DNA of 64,000 bases from Spizellomyces punctatus DAOM BR117. Its lineage: Eukaryota > Chytridiomycota > Chytridiomycetes > Spizellomycetales > Spizellomycetaceae. The translations under genes and the position numbers were made by a program. This document shows positions 36,206 to 50,340 of this stretch, in pieces; the first letter of the stretch is position 1, and each line of letters opens with the position of its first letter. The notes beneath the pieces were generated by a model that was given only the letters and a program-made list of their open reading frames with translations, made no database searches and had not been told where the DNA came from. The stretch is taken from positions 1,546,983 to 1,610,982 of the forward strand of contig NW_015971538.1 of NCBI RefSeq assembly GCF_000182565.1, written 5' to 3'.

Positions 36206-37867
36206 ATGTCTGGCGGGACACTAGCCGATTCCCTTACGCAAGCCGATGAGCTGGCCAAGACGTCTCCGGACCAGGCCATCATTGCTTATCAGAACCTAGT
36301 CAATGATGCCACAGGGGGCACCGAGGAAGAAGTTAGAGTCAGGGAGGCCGCCTTTTTGAAGTTAGGAGAGCTTTATCGGGATACTAAGAGAGCGCAGGAA
36401 CTGGGACAACTCATTCGGGCGTCGCCGTCGTATTTGGCCAACACATCCAAAGCAAAGACTGCCAAACTCATAAGAACGCTACTCGATCTTTTTGCGGATA
36501 TCCCAGACTCTATTCCTCTTCAAATCGACGTGTGCAGGGAATCCATTCAATGGGCCCTGAACGAGAAACGCATATTTTTGCGACAGGCGTTGGAGACTCG
36601 GCTAGTGGCTCTTTATTTGGATAACAAATCATACTCGGATGCCCTTACGCTCATCGCATCCCTGCTAAAAGAGTTGAAGCGATTGGATGACAAGAATGTA
36701 TTGATGGAAGTTCAGCTACTTGAAAGTAGAGCCTATCATGCCTTGCGCAACCTGGCAAAATCGCGTGCAGCGTTGACCTCAGCGCGTACATCAGCCAATT
36801 CAATTTACTGCCCACCCTTGATGCAGGCTCAGCTTGATATGCAGTCAGGAATCTTGCATGCCGAAGAGAAGGACTACAAAACAGCGTAGGTGGAATGGAC
36901 CACTGGACGCAATGATGGGGGCTCCTTGCGAATCACTCTTTTCTTCTCTAGATACTCGTACTTTTACGAAACATTAGAAAGCTTTGCATCACAGGATGAC
37001 AGGCGGGCTGTCCTCGCTCTAAAGTACATGTTACTGTGCAAAATAATGCTGAACCTGGTGCGTGAACCAACCATCGCTTGTCACCCATATCTGAGCGAGA
37101 AATTCATTCTCCTTCAAGTCAGAAGATGTCAATGCTATTGTAAATAGCAAACTGGCCCTGCGGTATGCTGGATCTCAAGTCGAAGCAATGCGCGCCATCG
37201 CAAGCGCCCATCAAAATCGGTCCCTTCTAGAGTTTGAGCAAGCTTTGGCAAAATACAAAGAAGGTCAGTGTCCGTAGGCAAAGTCCGGCATCTGCTGTAG
37301 ATCCTAAAAATAGTATGTTGGCGTCCTACAGAGCTAGGAAATGATCCCATCATACGCTCCCACCTGGCTGCACTGTACGACACCTTATTTGAACAAAATT
37401 TGCTGCGAATCATTGAGCCCTTCTCTCGGGTTGAAATCGCTCATGTTGCTGAATTGGTGAAGCTTCCTACAACGTCTGTCGAAACTAAGTGAGTGGTCTG
37501 TGTGGCTAACGTTAAAGAATCGTAGAATGCTAAAAAGTCAATCTACTGTCCGAAGACTGTCCCAGATGATTCTTGATAAAGTGTTTAGTGGAATTCTGGA
37601 TCAAGGAGCCGGATGTCTGGAAGTGTTTGATGAACGCGAGGCAGATGTAAGATCTCTCACATGTAACCTGGTTACGATGTATCTTGACGCGTACCGTTCC
37701 GATTCTAGAAAACATATGAGGCAACGCTAGATACCATCAAAAACATGGGTCACGTGGTGGAATCGCTTTACGAGAAGGTATGTCTCGTTTTTTGGGTGAA
37801 TTTCCTGGATATTTTGATAGACATTTATTCTCTGGCTACTCGTTTTCAGGCAGCTCAACTAACATAG
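36206..37867 (+). CDS. RPN6: 26S proteasome lid subunit Rpn6 (PSMD11)
   Basis: PCI-domain subunit that clamps the lid to the 20S core. Start ATG 36206 ([20 protein letters not shown]). TPR-like helices fill exon 1 ([40 protein letters not shown]). Introns: 36886-36951, 37058-37118, 37264-37331, 37489-37555, 37647-37709 and 37778-37849. Exons 2-6 give [40 protein letters not shown] and the PCI winged helix VELVKLPTT-like region to [20 protein letters not shown]. The last exon is 18 nt (AAQLT plus stop). A 37-nt intron reading at 37489 is rejected in favour of the acceptor at 37555, which yields [12 protein letters not shown] as in other species. Confidence 0.96.
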
Positions 37868-37962
37868 ATAGGCTGTGTACTTCACTGGGATAATATATTT
37901 TCTGTGGAACTCTCATTGAAATACTCTCAGTATGCAATATTCTCTATGGATTATGCAGCTGT

Positions 37963-40905
<2,943 letters not shown>

Positions 40906-41166
40906 TTTTCAAGATCTTGCTGAATGCCCGAGAATGTATGCGTATGCCAACGGGGACACGGGTAGCCAGCAAAAATGCCCGTACGAGCAGAGACAAGCGA
41001 CCCGCTGACTCGACGTCCAAAGCCAGATTGCGTTTTCAATCCTCGACAGTGGGTGGCAAACAACCTGCTCATTGAACCTCTGACTCACTCACCAGCCGTA
41101 CCACCAGGCGCGGCACAGTCATTCTCAATGTTGCATGCAGCGACAAGTCAAACAGTCAAAAACAAT

Positions 41167-41237
41167 TCCGCATCGGGGAATCGAACCCCGGCCGCCGCGG
41201 TGAGAGCGCGGAATCCTAACCACTGGACCAATGCGGA
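41167..41237 (-). tRNA. tRNA-Glu, anticodon CUC
   Basis: Seventy-one nucleotides on the minus strand with the same acceptor stem and T arm as the tRNA near 31.3 kb. The anticodon loop is CTCTCAC, giving anticodon CTC. The two copies differ at one base before the anticodon stem, the wobble base and one variable-loop base. It sits about 260 bp upstream of the Miro start, same strand. Confidence 0.96.
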
Positions 41238-41402
41238 TCACATCATCGCAGAGCGCCCATAAACTTCAGATGGTTATTAGTATTCTTATTAAGTTCAAGC
41301 CTGACCAAACACTGTTGGAACTAAATCCAGAGGCACAATGAAAGTATCGTCTTGAAATATCAAACTATTACTCGCTACAGCTATGGGCTAATTGATAAAG
41401 TT

Positions 41403-43768
41403 CTAAACTTCGGACTCCACGTCCGATTTGGGTCTATGTAATACGTACAGTAAAATTCCCAACACAATAAAAACTGCCGACGCTAATCCAATTGCAATAT
41501 ACAAATTCGCAGAAGACAATCCTGAGAAGCGCAGAGACGTACCGGCAGCAACCAGGTATGCGGCCAACAGCTTCGTTCGATGTCTTATCAGAGATTGTCC
41601 CAGATTCTTGCGGTCAAAGCTAAGGCTATTGCGGCTATCACCCAGGAAATGCGCGATAGACCCCGATCGAAAGAACTCACGCCAAGGTCGCGATCCCAAT
41701 GCGTCGGGATTTACGGTTGGTGCTTGGTATCTGTCGTGGTAAGGATCTTGCTGTGCCAGAGTCGCTGCGGAGCCTTCTTCTTCTTCTTCGTGCACACCAT
41801 TTGGGAGGTCGATACCTGTTGCAATAGGATTAATCATAATTTAGCAATTTTGAGCTGCCAATGCATACCTTCGCTTTCCAGGACTTCCGTTGGTATCTCA
41901 AATAGTGACGCATCACCAGTTTCCAAGGCATTCAGCTCAAACATCTTCCTAACGCAAGCTCTCTGTAGAAAGTCATCATCCGTTCCAATGAAAACAGCTT
42001 TATAAGTGTCTCGTAGATCAGCGGTTGATGGACTCAGGCCGCCTTTTCCACTTTTGCTCCTTCGATTACTCCTACTGCTTCGCACAAAATCTCCAATGCT
42101 CCCCCGATGCTGGGAGTCCCTGTTTACATGTCCAACTGATCGAGAACGTAGCCTATTCATTCCATCCAGTCCATTGCCAAGGGACGCTGAAAGTTTGCGT
42201 GCTGCAAGTCTCCAGCCCTTTGCTTGATCCTCTCCGGTAACGCTCTCGTGTGATGCTGATTTGACATTTTGCAGCTCCGCCTTCCACGCTTCCATGTCAT
42301 CCTCCTGACCTTTGGACTGTTCAGACAATGTTCTTTGGACTGTTCGTTGCTCCTCCTCGTCCGCTACTTTGGGGGGCTGCTGATGAGGTGAGAGAAACTC
42401 CACTCTTTTTGATGCACTATATCTATTCAGCATGTCTCCTGACGTGGAGACAATGGAAGGCTTCCGTCTAGACTCCACGGGACTTGGTACCTGTCCAGTC
42501 AAGGCGTCATCAGATTTGCGGACGCTTTCCATGGTCTTTGGGCGAATGATCAACTTAAATGTCGGAGTATCTGGGGTGCCGCCAGTACTCCCCCTTCTGA
42601 GAGCGGTGGAAAGAAACGTGTTCAATTCGTTCGGTGACGATAGACGTCGACCCGTGAGTCCTGAAGAAGGGACCTGTAGAGATCCAGCATTCAACCCATC
42701 AGGAGTGGAGACGAATTTTCTCTCCTCATTGCTTGCACCAAGTGCAAGGTGCCGTTGAGCGGGCGAGCTAGATTGGTCACAGCTGCTATCTCGTTGACCA
42801 ACAGATGATAAAGATGTCACAGAAAGTGATGTATGAAGGTCGTTCATGGAAACTGGCAAATCGGCCACATAGGACGCCATCCGAGAAAGGTCGGGTGCAC
42901 TTTTCAATCGTACCTCCTTGTCAGGAAGCTTCAAATTCTCCAAGCTGGCAGACCTTAAACTTTGGAGATTCCCTGTCGCCCTGCCGTCCCCGTCTCCTTT
43001 TTGCTCCGCCTTCTGTTTGACCTTTTCTCTGCGGTCCTTTAACTGCATCTTCAATCGTTTGGTCAAAGCGTCCTGTTCAACCTTTCGCTCCCGTTCTTCA
43101 CGCAGACGATCCAAAGTCTGCATGATGGCGAGGTCTCCTCGGGACGCACGAGAAATTTCCACTTTCAAATCCATGCTTCCCTTTGTGGAGGCAGCGGCAA
43201 TTCCTTGGAGGTCGGCATCTACTGGTCCGGCGACTTCAGCCACGCGAATCGACGACCTTCTACTTCCCAAGGAGTTTCGCATCAAGGTCGACATGGAGCT
43301 CCGGCGCATTTCACTATATGACTGCCGTCGCGACGTGGTTGAAGGACCAAGATGTCGACGACCTTTCCAGTCTGCGTCCTCTCGATCGTCATCCTTTCCG
43401 TCGTCGTGTGCCTCCACTGCAAAGTATCGGACATCTCCCACAATTTCCGTGTTGGTTAACGGATTCAACGCATATAGCCTGAATAGATATTCTCCCTCCT
43501 TTCCAAACTTCCTGAATATTACTTTGTTCAACTGATGGGCTGAATAGTAAAACATTCGCCCCTCCACGGTTTCCACCCGAGCTAGAATAAGCGTTTTACA
43601 TTGTCGCCTGTGCGCACGGATGAGCTGTCCTAAAGTCTCGAGAGTAAATGGCTCCTCGGCTGATAGTGGTAGGGTATCAGTGCATGTAGAACTTCCTGGT
43701 GTTGTAGAGGGAATTTGGTCCAAAATCTGAAGAGTACCGAGAGGTTGCGTGTCGTTTCCCCCAGACAT
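41403..43768 (-). CDS. Large fungal protein with C-terminal membrane helix, unrecognised
   Basis: Exon 1 from ATG 43768 (MSGGNDTQPLGTLQILDQIP) runs about 640 codons to ...VLESEG. A short intron (about 41870-41814) then leads to a second exon ending at 41403. The N-terminal 120 residues look folded: HRRQCKTLILARVETVEGRM, FYYSAHQLNKVIFRKFGKEG and EYLFRLYALNPLTNTEIVGD. A long Ser/Arg-rich disordered region with a charged coiled coil (LDRLREERERKVEQDALTKR) follows. The second exon has an acidic start, then a single hydrophobic helix (LYIAIGLASAVFIVLGILLY) close to the C-terminus. The topology suggests a tail-anchored or single-pass protein with a large cytosolic part. I recall similar N-termini in other fungal hypothetical proteins but cannot name the family. 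Confidence 0.75.
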
Positions 43769-44232
43769 CGTTAGAGAAAGAATAGAGGGCACAATCTGAC
43801 TGCTCGCCTAAGTACTGGTGCCCTTAAACTCCAGTATGCTTCCAAAGATGTCTAACGCAAGTATGATTACGATTCTCTGTCATGCTCCCCTCTCGGCTGA
43901 TATGATCCCCATTTTATGCCCCAGTATTGTTCACGTCGAGCGCCCCCGTCATAACATCATTCAAAAGAAGAAAGAGCCTGGTCATTATTTGTCCCTAAAA
44001 GTGGAAATTGAAGCATCTACCAAACTACACAGTATCAATTTAAAGAAGGAGAATTTTCCAATCATTCCCTTCATCATCATAGTTTGCCAAATTCACAGGC
44101 ATGTAAACAAATAAATGGCTCTGGTAAAACCTCATGAAGCTTAAGATATCCGAGTTCAATCAATCTTTTTTTTTTCAGGTTGTTTTGCGGCCTTTTCTCT
44201 TCAATCAAATACAGATGTTTAACCAATCGTCG
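43769..44232. other. Intergenic, nothing definable
   Basis: About 460 bp between two minus-strand genes. It includes a run of twelve T near 44165 and AT-rich sequence. It presumably contains the promoter of the 41.4-43.8 kb gene. No gene or structured RNA was seen. Confidence 0.4.
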
Positions 44233-45393
44233 TCAATTCGAAGATGATGCTAGCATTGCGAATTTATGTAAGCAAAAGTCCCCACTATTGTCCAGCGACG
44301 ACTTTCGTTTTAGTTGTATGTTGACGAGCGCGGATTGCTGCTTCATACGCTAGGGAATATGAGTATTATTAGATTTCACCTGGATCGTGACTTAAGGACG
44401 TAAACAGGGTGCTGTATTCGCTCACCTCAATTTCCAGGACTGCCTGCCGCGATAGCTCATCGAGACCACAAAATCGGTGTATTGGTTTCGGCGGAGATGG
44501 CGGGGTCAGGCAGTCGTTAATAGGAAGCATACCATGGTTATCATATTTGAATGATAGGGTGGAACGCGGTGGAGGTGTCAGCATCCGGACAGGTTGAGCG
44601 TCTCTCTGTTGCACGGTTCTCGCACAAACATCTGCGGAACTTGATGGCAGTCTGGTATGACGAAATCGCAATTTGACCTCCGCGTTGGGGAGAGGAATCC
44701 CCTGGCTATTCTGCAGTGATATATTGTCTGCCGGAGAAGATGGCTGTCCTTTCCGTCCTGCAGCTAGAGCCTCCTCCACGGCGATTTTGAAGAGCCGTGA
44801 CTTCGATCGAGCGCACTTTGAAATGAGATGTGGTGCAAAAGGGAGTAATTGCGGTCCCGGAGTTATGTATGCACTATGATTTCACGCAAAATATCAACCC
44901 AGTCCGTAGCATTAATGACGGCAGATCGGAGATATGCCACTTACCAATCGTACTTGGCGAAAAACTGCACCAAAACTGATGCAGTATCCTTCGGGGGTAG
45001 AAATGGGCGCTTTCGGGAGGGTATAAGACTTGGATCGACGACCTAAGTCCATCGAGTAGTGTGACTAGTCAGCTTTAGGAAGTTAATAAGAAAGTAAACA
45101 CGACATCATCTCCTTTCCAGAAAAATCCAATCCAACTCGTGCGCTTGCACTTTCTAATTCATTAATTGAGGCATATGAGCACGCACCTGCGCCGGCCAAA
45201 AGGGAGTTGTTCCCACTTTTGCCCACACCAAATCTCCGATTGTCAGTGATGGTATGCTGCTGGGATGCTGTTCCGGCCTGGGAGTATGAACACAACCAAA
45301 GATGCTTTCCATCATGAGGCCAGTGTTGGCTGTACGGCATTCGGGTCTAATGGTTGGTCTTGGACGAGGGGTTCGGCGCTTGGGAAGCTTCAT
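44233..45393 (-). CDS. PWWP-domain protein
   Basis: PWWP domains bind methylated histone H3 and DNA, so a chromatin role is likely. The domain opens with LTIGDLVWAKVGTTPFWPAQ in exon 1. An intron of about 150 nt leads to VVDPSLIPSRKRPFLPPKDT and VLVQFFAKYD. A second intron leads to AYITPGPQLLPFAPHLISKC and the closing helix RLFKIAVEEALAAGRKGQ. The rest is Pro/Ser-rich. The start is uncertain: ATG 45393 (MKLPKRRTPRPRP) is the first in frame, but the frame is open further upstream. The 3' end is also uncertain; the frame stops at 44369, or a GTGAGC donor there joins to a final exon ending at 44233. Confidence 0.8.
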
Positions 45394-45471
45394 AATGAGA
45401 GGCTCTTGTTGGGTATAGGGGGCTGGAGAAATCTGCCGATAATGACATACGATATCAAGTCCAGTCGGCAA

Positions 45472-46567
45472 GATTAAACCATTCTTGAATAAAAAATGTT
45501 CATGACAAGGGAAAGTAAAGAGATTCTCAGAGCGGGCCCTGTCAGAGCAAAATTCAGATCAAGTACTCCGAGGATGCTCCCCTAAAACCCGTTTAGAACT
45601 AGACAGCTATGTTTGGCCCTCTAATGATTGAGCTGGTTTGTCAATCTTTTGTGGGAGGTTGGCCCGGTATGAGAGATGTGCAAGATCCCTACTTTATCTA
45701 CTGTGACCGGAGAATTTTCTTTAAATAACCAGATCGCGGAGCTCAAAACCAGTCAGTTCTGGAAGAGAGAGATTGCACAATGCACCAAGTACGAACGTAG
45801 ACTCTCTCTACGAAACATGCTCTATGGACTTGGGATACAGCCAAAGGCTTTTGCGTAACTGTTCATCGGAAAGTGGTGCATACAGTGCACCCTTCGAACT
45901 TGCAATTTAGGGGCATTTGAAATTTAATGTTTTGGCAAGAGCCTTTTCATTCGAAATCTTGTGAAACTTGTAAGATGCTTGCGAATATCTGGAAAGCAGA
46001 CCATGGTCCCATCGCTAACCCATATTCAAGCTCCGCTCAGCTCAGCCATACCTGTGCCACCACCGCCACGTCTCTTTGTTTAAAAGCTCATCAAACCCGC
46101 TGCCAACTCCTGTTCTTTAACATATTTTACCAAAGGTCGCTTATACCTCGTTGCCGTAGGGCGGTCCTTCAAAAAGGTCGCCCGATAACGGAAGATCGTA
46201 AATGGCGCGCACCAAGACCGACGTTTTGAAGTCTTTATAATCCTCCTCTCCTAAATGTTACCTAGTGAGGTGGTTCGCTGGCTTCACACATAGAAACATC
46301 CCTGTAGCGGTACCCACATTTTTGGCGACACTTGAATAGTAAGGGAAGGCATGGATCGTGGCAACCAGGGAAAGCGTACGTACCCCATACATGGGCTTGT
46401 GCGTCAAGTGTTGGCCCCCCACCTGTCCTCAGACCGGATAGTGCCATGTAAAATACGTCCAGGCTGGGGAGTTGAATCAAATGGCAGGCTGCATTACACC
46501 CTCAAAGCGTTTACACAGAGTATATTTACTAGGCATCCTGCACCAGCCGATACCCCCACTATCCACC
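45472..46567. other. Gene-poor stretch, no supported gene
   Basis: About 1.1 kb between the PWWP gene and the 3' end of RPN1. Frames of 60-100 codons occur on both strands (for example 45676-45858 plus, 46262-46480 minus). They lack domains and splice partners. No tRNA-like structure was found. Confidence 0.45.
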
Positions 46568-49500
46568 TTATTTCCCTGCAGTCTCCATATCTTCGTCCAT
46601 GTACTGTCATTAGAAAAAGCACGTTAAAGCCGTGCCATGAGATAACTGACCCATAAGTAATACGCACCTCAGGGTTCTTCTTCAAAATCACAAAGCCTTC
46701 TAACACGCTCGCGAGTGGTATCCATTCCTCGCTTGCAAGCTCAGCTCGCTCAGTGTATGCTAGGAGTACAGGGGTGGAGTGTGTCTGGAAGCCAGTGATT
46801 GTCTTTGGACGACCAGCCTGACCGACAACCTCCACAGCTTGTCCAACGCGCACTGTCACTGGGAAAGGCTTCAGGTTCTCATCCAGCGTCATTAGCAGGC
46901 GAGGATACGCTGCTATGATCAGGTGATACAGTAGATAGTGTCCTCGACCAAATATCACTGCAAAACGCAAGATTAGTCTAAGATATAGCAAAGAAGTAAC
47001 GCAGAAAACCTACGATTCTTGGCGTCTGTGAATGCAACCAAGTTCACCAATAGCCCAGCTACAGCTACCGGGGATAATAACGTCCGATTTGTGTGGAAAG
47101 GATTGATTGTCAACGTGCCTTTACCCATATGCACCAAACCCTGGAAGTAAATCGTTGAAACAGTTATCATCTAGGAACCTTCGTTAGATATATGATTCGC
47201 ACACATACATACCTGAGCGATTCGGACTATAAAGAGGTGATTTGCTTCCTTGTGGTAATACGTGGCAAGCTGCCGCAGCATTTGCGCCAATCGCGCGTTG
47301 TTCGTGCCAGCGCCAACCAAACCCATCGCGAAGATTGCATTGATTGCAACATCTGGGTCATTGTCATGTGAATACTTGCTCAAAACGTCGAGAACATGTA
47401 CAAGGGGGTTGGATGCGCAGAGTAAGCCTAGTGCAAGTGGAACGGCACGGCGGATCACGGGTTCGCCGTAGTGCATCTACATATCGGCCAATGCTCCAGG
47501 TCAGTAAACTGAAGTACATCCAAACTGCGTATATATCATCATTACCAGATGATTGAATGAGCGGAGAGCCATCTCCGTCCCGATATCCTCTCCCATGGCA
47601 ATCAATGCAATGCCAATGACAGCAAATGCTTGGAAACGGTCGTTCTCCTTCTCAGGGTCGATATGGTCATTGCAGTAATGTAACATTCGCTGGATGCTCA
47701 ATACGTTGCCGGTGCCTCCAAGTTGGGACGATTCTTAGCAGCTGAAAGAGTTGCTATTCTCAATGATGCAACCTTACCAGCATAAGCACATGTGTCCAGA
47801 AGTACCATAAAGGTCTTCGCCAAGGAATTCTCCATCACTTCCAAAACAGCCAATGTAGCGTCTGCTTCTTGTTGTCTTCCTGGAGACAGAACCGTTGCGT
47901 AAGATATCCGCGTCAACAACATAGGAGAAACCACATCACCAACCCAAGAAGAGTAATGCCAAGCCAAGTCCCATAAATATGGCGTAAGGATCCTTCAAAT
48001 CCGACTCATCCCGATCCATCATCAGAGTATGTACCGCAGTGCTGACGACTTCTGAACCTCCTTGGCCCACAAAGATCAATCCAAGGGAGAGTGTCGCCAA
48101 AGACGAGATCTCCATTGGCAGCGAATGCTCGCCGACAAGCGGAACGAGAAGATCCATCAGATCTTGTCGCGCCGAGCCTGCATATGCTATACCCAAGCCG
48201 ACTATCGCCGCAATCCGCAAAATGGTGGTTTTGCTAGTTACGTACTCTGACAGGAGAGCAAGAGCAGGATCGGATTCGTTACGCACGCCAGCGTTCACTA
48301 AGCCGATGGCTAGCAAGGCACCGGCCTTGATGAAATCTTCTTGAGAGTACAGATATTTGTCGATCTGGGTCAGACCAATTTCGACATCCCACAGTAGAAT
48401 GGCGCCAAGTGAAGCAGCAGCGCTCATCATGCCATGCTCTTTGTTCTTGTATATCCAGTTTCCATCTTCCGATGCGGTCATAAGCTTGTCGCTCCCGAAT
48501 CCGATATTGACAAAAGCGTTCACGAACGTGGAGGCCAAGTTCTGCTTAGCAGAATCGACATTGCCGCCGCCAAAGCCAGGCCGATCTTTTTCCAAATGAC
48601 TCTTGTAGATATCGTCGGGCGTCTTTGCTTCCATAACATCAAGGTCCCGAGCAAGAGCGAGATAGTTTTCGGACAGCCGGGTATTGTTCAAAATCTCCTG
48701 GATATCTTCATCCTCGGTTGGAACATTGATCTGCTGTCTCGCCAGCATAAAGGCGAGCTGCTTTTGCATCAAGCTATGATTGTGTTCCCGTTCAGTATCA
48801 TTATTGCCACGAATAAAATATGACACAGCAACCTACAGATCTGGACAATCATTGAAATCAGCGCGAATCATTCGCTGGTCGCCCATCCTCATCGAAACCT
48901 GTAATGCCTGCGGGTATTGCTCCTGATCGCGATAGATCGTATGTGCTGTCTTCAAACACGCAATGTCATCAGGAGGGGCAACGTACTGCACGCAGCTACG
49001 AGGTGGTGTTGATCAGTTACATAATTACCGCGGCCGATAGCAGCTCAGGTGTACCTGATCAAGTACAAGCAAACACGTGCATATGTGTCTTTATCCACGA
49101 ACTGTGAAAGGTGGTCCAAAGCCTCCAGTTCAAGCATGAGGTCCACCGCATCTGCTTCGGCATTGTGTTTCAACAGAAAGGGAACAATTTCCAAAGCCTG
49201 ATTCAAAACATGTTCTGTGTCTTCATCCTTCTCATTCAACGCCGCATACTCGCCAATCAACTCGGAAGCAAGATGCCTGCGTACTATTTTAGCACATTTC
49301 GTGAAGGTCTTATCGAGCAGAGAAGTAAAACGAACCTCACGTATTCATGCCCCCACGACCCTGCTGGCTCTGCTGATCCAAGTAATCTGTAACGCAAGCT
49401 CTCTCGTTTCCCTTCTTCGGCATAAGACATTGATAGAACAGAGAGGATGTCCGCCAGGAATCTCTGCCAACAGAAAAGGGCATCAGATATTATACGGGTA

Positions 49501-50109
49501 AATTAAACTTGTGGAATGTACGGTTTTCACCTTGTTATCCCCTTCAGACCATCTTTCGTACACTTCAATGAGGGCTTGGTAATGCGGTCTCAGGAACTTG
49601 AGAGGTTTTGGGACGGAAGTCATGGACGAAGTCGCGGTACGGATGAGGGTGCGCAAGGTTTCCAGAGCCGGCTTATAAAGGCTGGTATTCGTTTCCTGAC
49701 ATTTTATTCATATGTTATAATCTAGTTGAACTTGGGACGGAGACTGAAACCGACCTTTAAACGTTCAACCAACATCTCCAGCTCTTCCTTCAACTGTCTA
49801 TCCTCTTCAGACTAAAAGCAACCGTACGTGTTAGCATGCGAGAAATAAGCGGTCCATTCTTCATTGTCCGTTAGTCTCTGTTACTCGGGCCTAGGCGAGA
49901 TGCCGGATGGCGAGTGCCATTGATGGCCGCGAGATATCTCCAGAACATCCAGAGTTCACTCAACGCACCAGTTCCTCTTCTTCCTCCAGCTTCTTCTTCT
50001 CTTCTTCGCTCAACGGTTTGTCTTTAGCAGTCTTTGTGTCCTTGGCCGCCTTATTGGGGTCTTCCGCAGCTGCGACTGGCGCGGTGTCCTTGGACGTGTC
50101 TTTGGCCAT
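46568..50109 (-). CDS. RPN1: 26S proteasome regulatory subunit Rpn1 (PSMD2)
   Basis: Toroidal scaffold of the proteasome base that receives ubiquitin receptors. ATG 50109 ([20 protein letters not shown]) starts an acidic/lysine-rich leader with [13 protein letters not shown]. Exons then give [37 protein letters not shown] and [20 protein letters not shown]. The long exon 48826-47940 holds the PC repeats ([60 protein letters not shown]). Later repeats are [18 protein letters not shown] and [20 protein letters not shown]. The C-terminal domain gives [20 protein letters not shown] and [11 protein letters not shown]. The final exon is 36 nt ([11 protein letters not shown]). Confidence 0.96.
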
Positions 50110-50340
50110 GACGTTCGCGTCTACAATCCGATTTACAATATTCTCTTAAAAAGGTGCTCAAATACAACAAAAGAACCAAAGTCGGTATCGAGTATGGAGT
50201 TGATGGCGAACGTTCAATGGAAGATGACAATAAAGATGTCGTTCGTTTTGAACGTTTGGTGCATTTGCAATGGCCATGTATGTACACGTGATGTGTTAGC
50301 TTTGCAAGTCACTTTGCCACACATCTATGTAATGACGCGT

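Noticed and set aside
37489-37525. Apparent 37-nt intron in RPN6
   Set aside because: The acceptor at 37555 removes residues absent from other Rpn6 proteins and gives a 67-nt intron.
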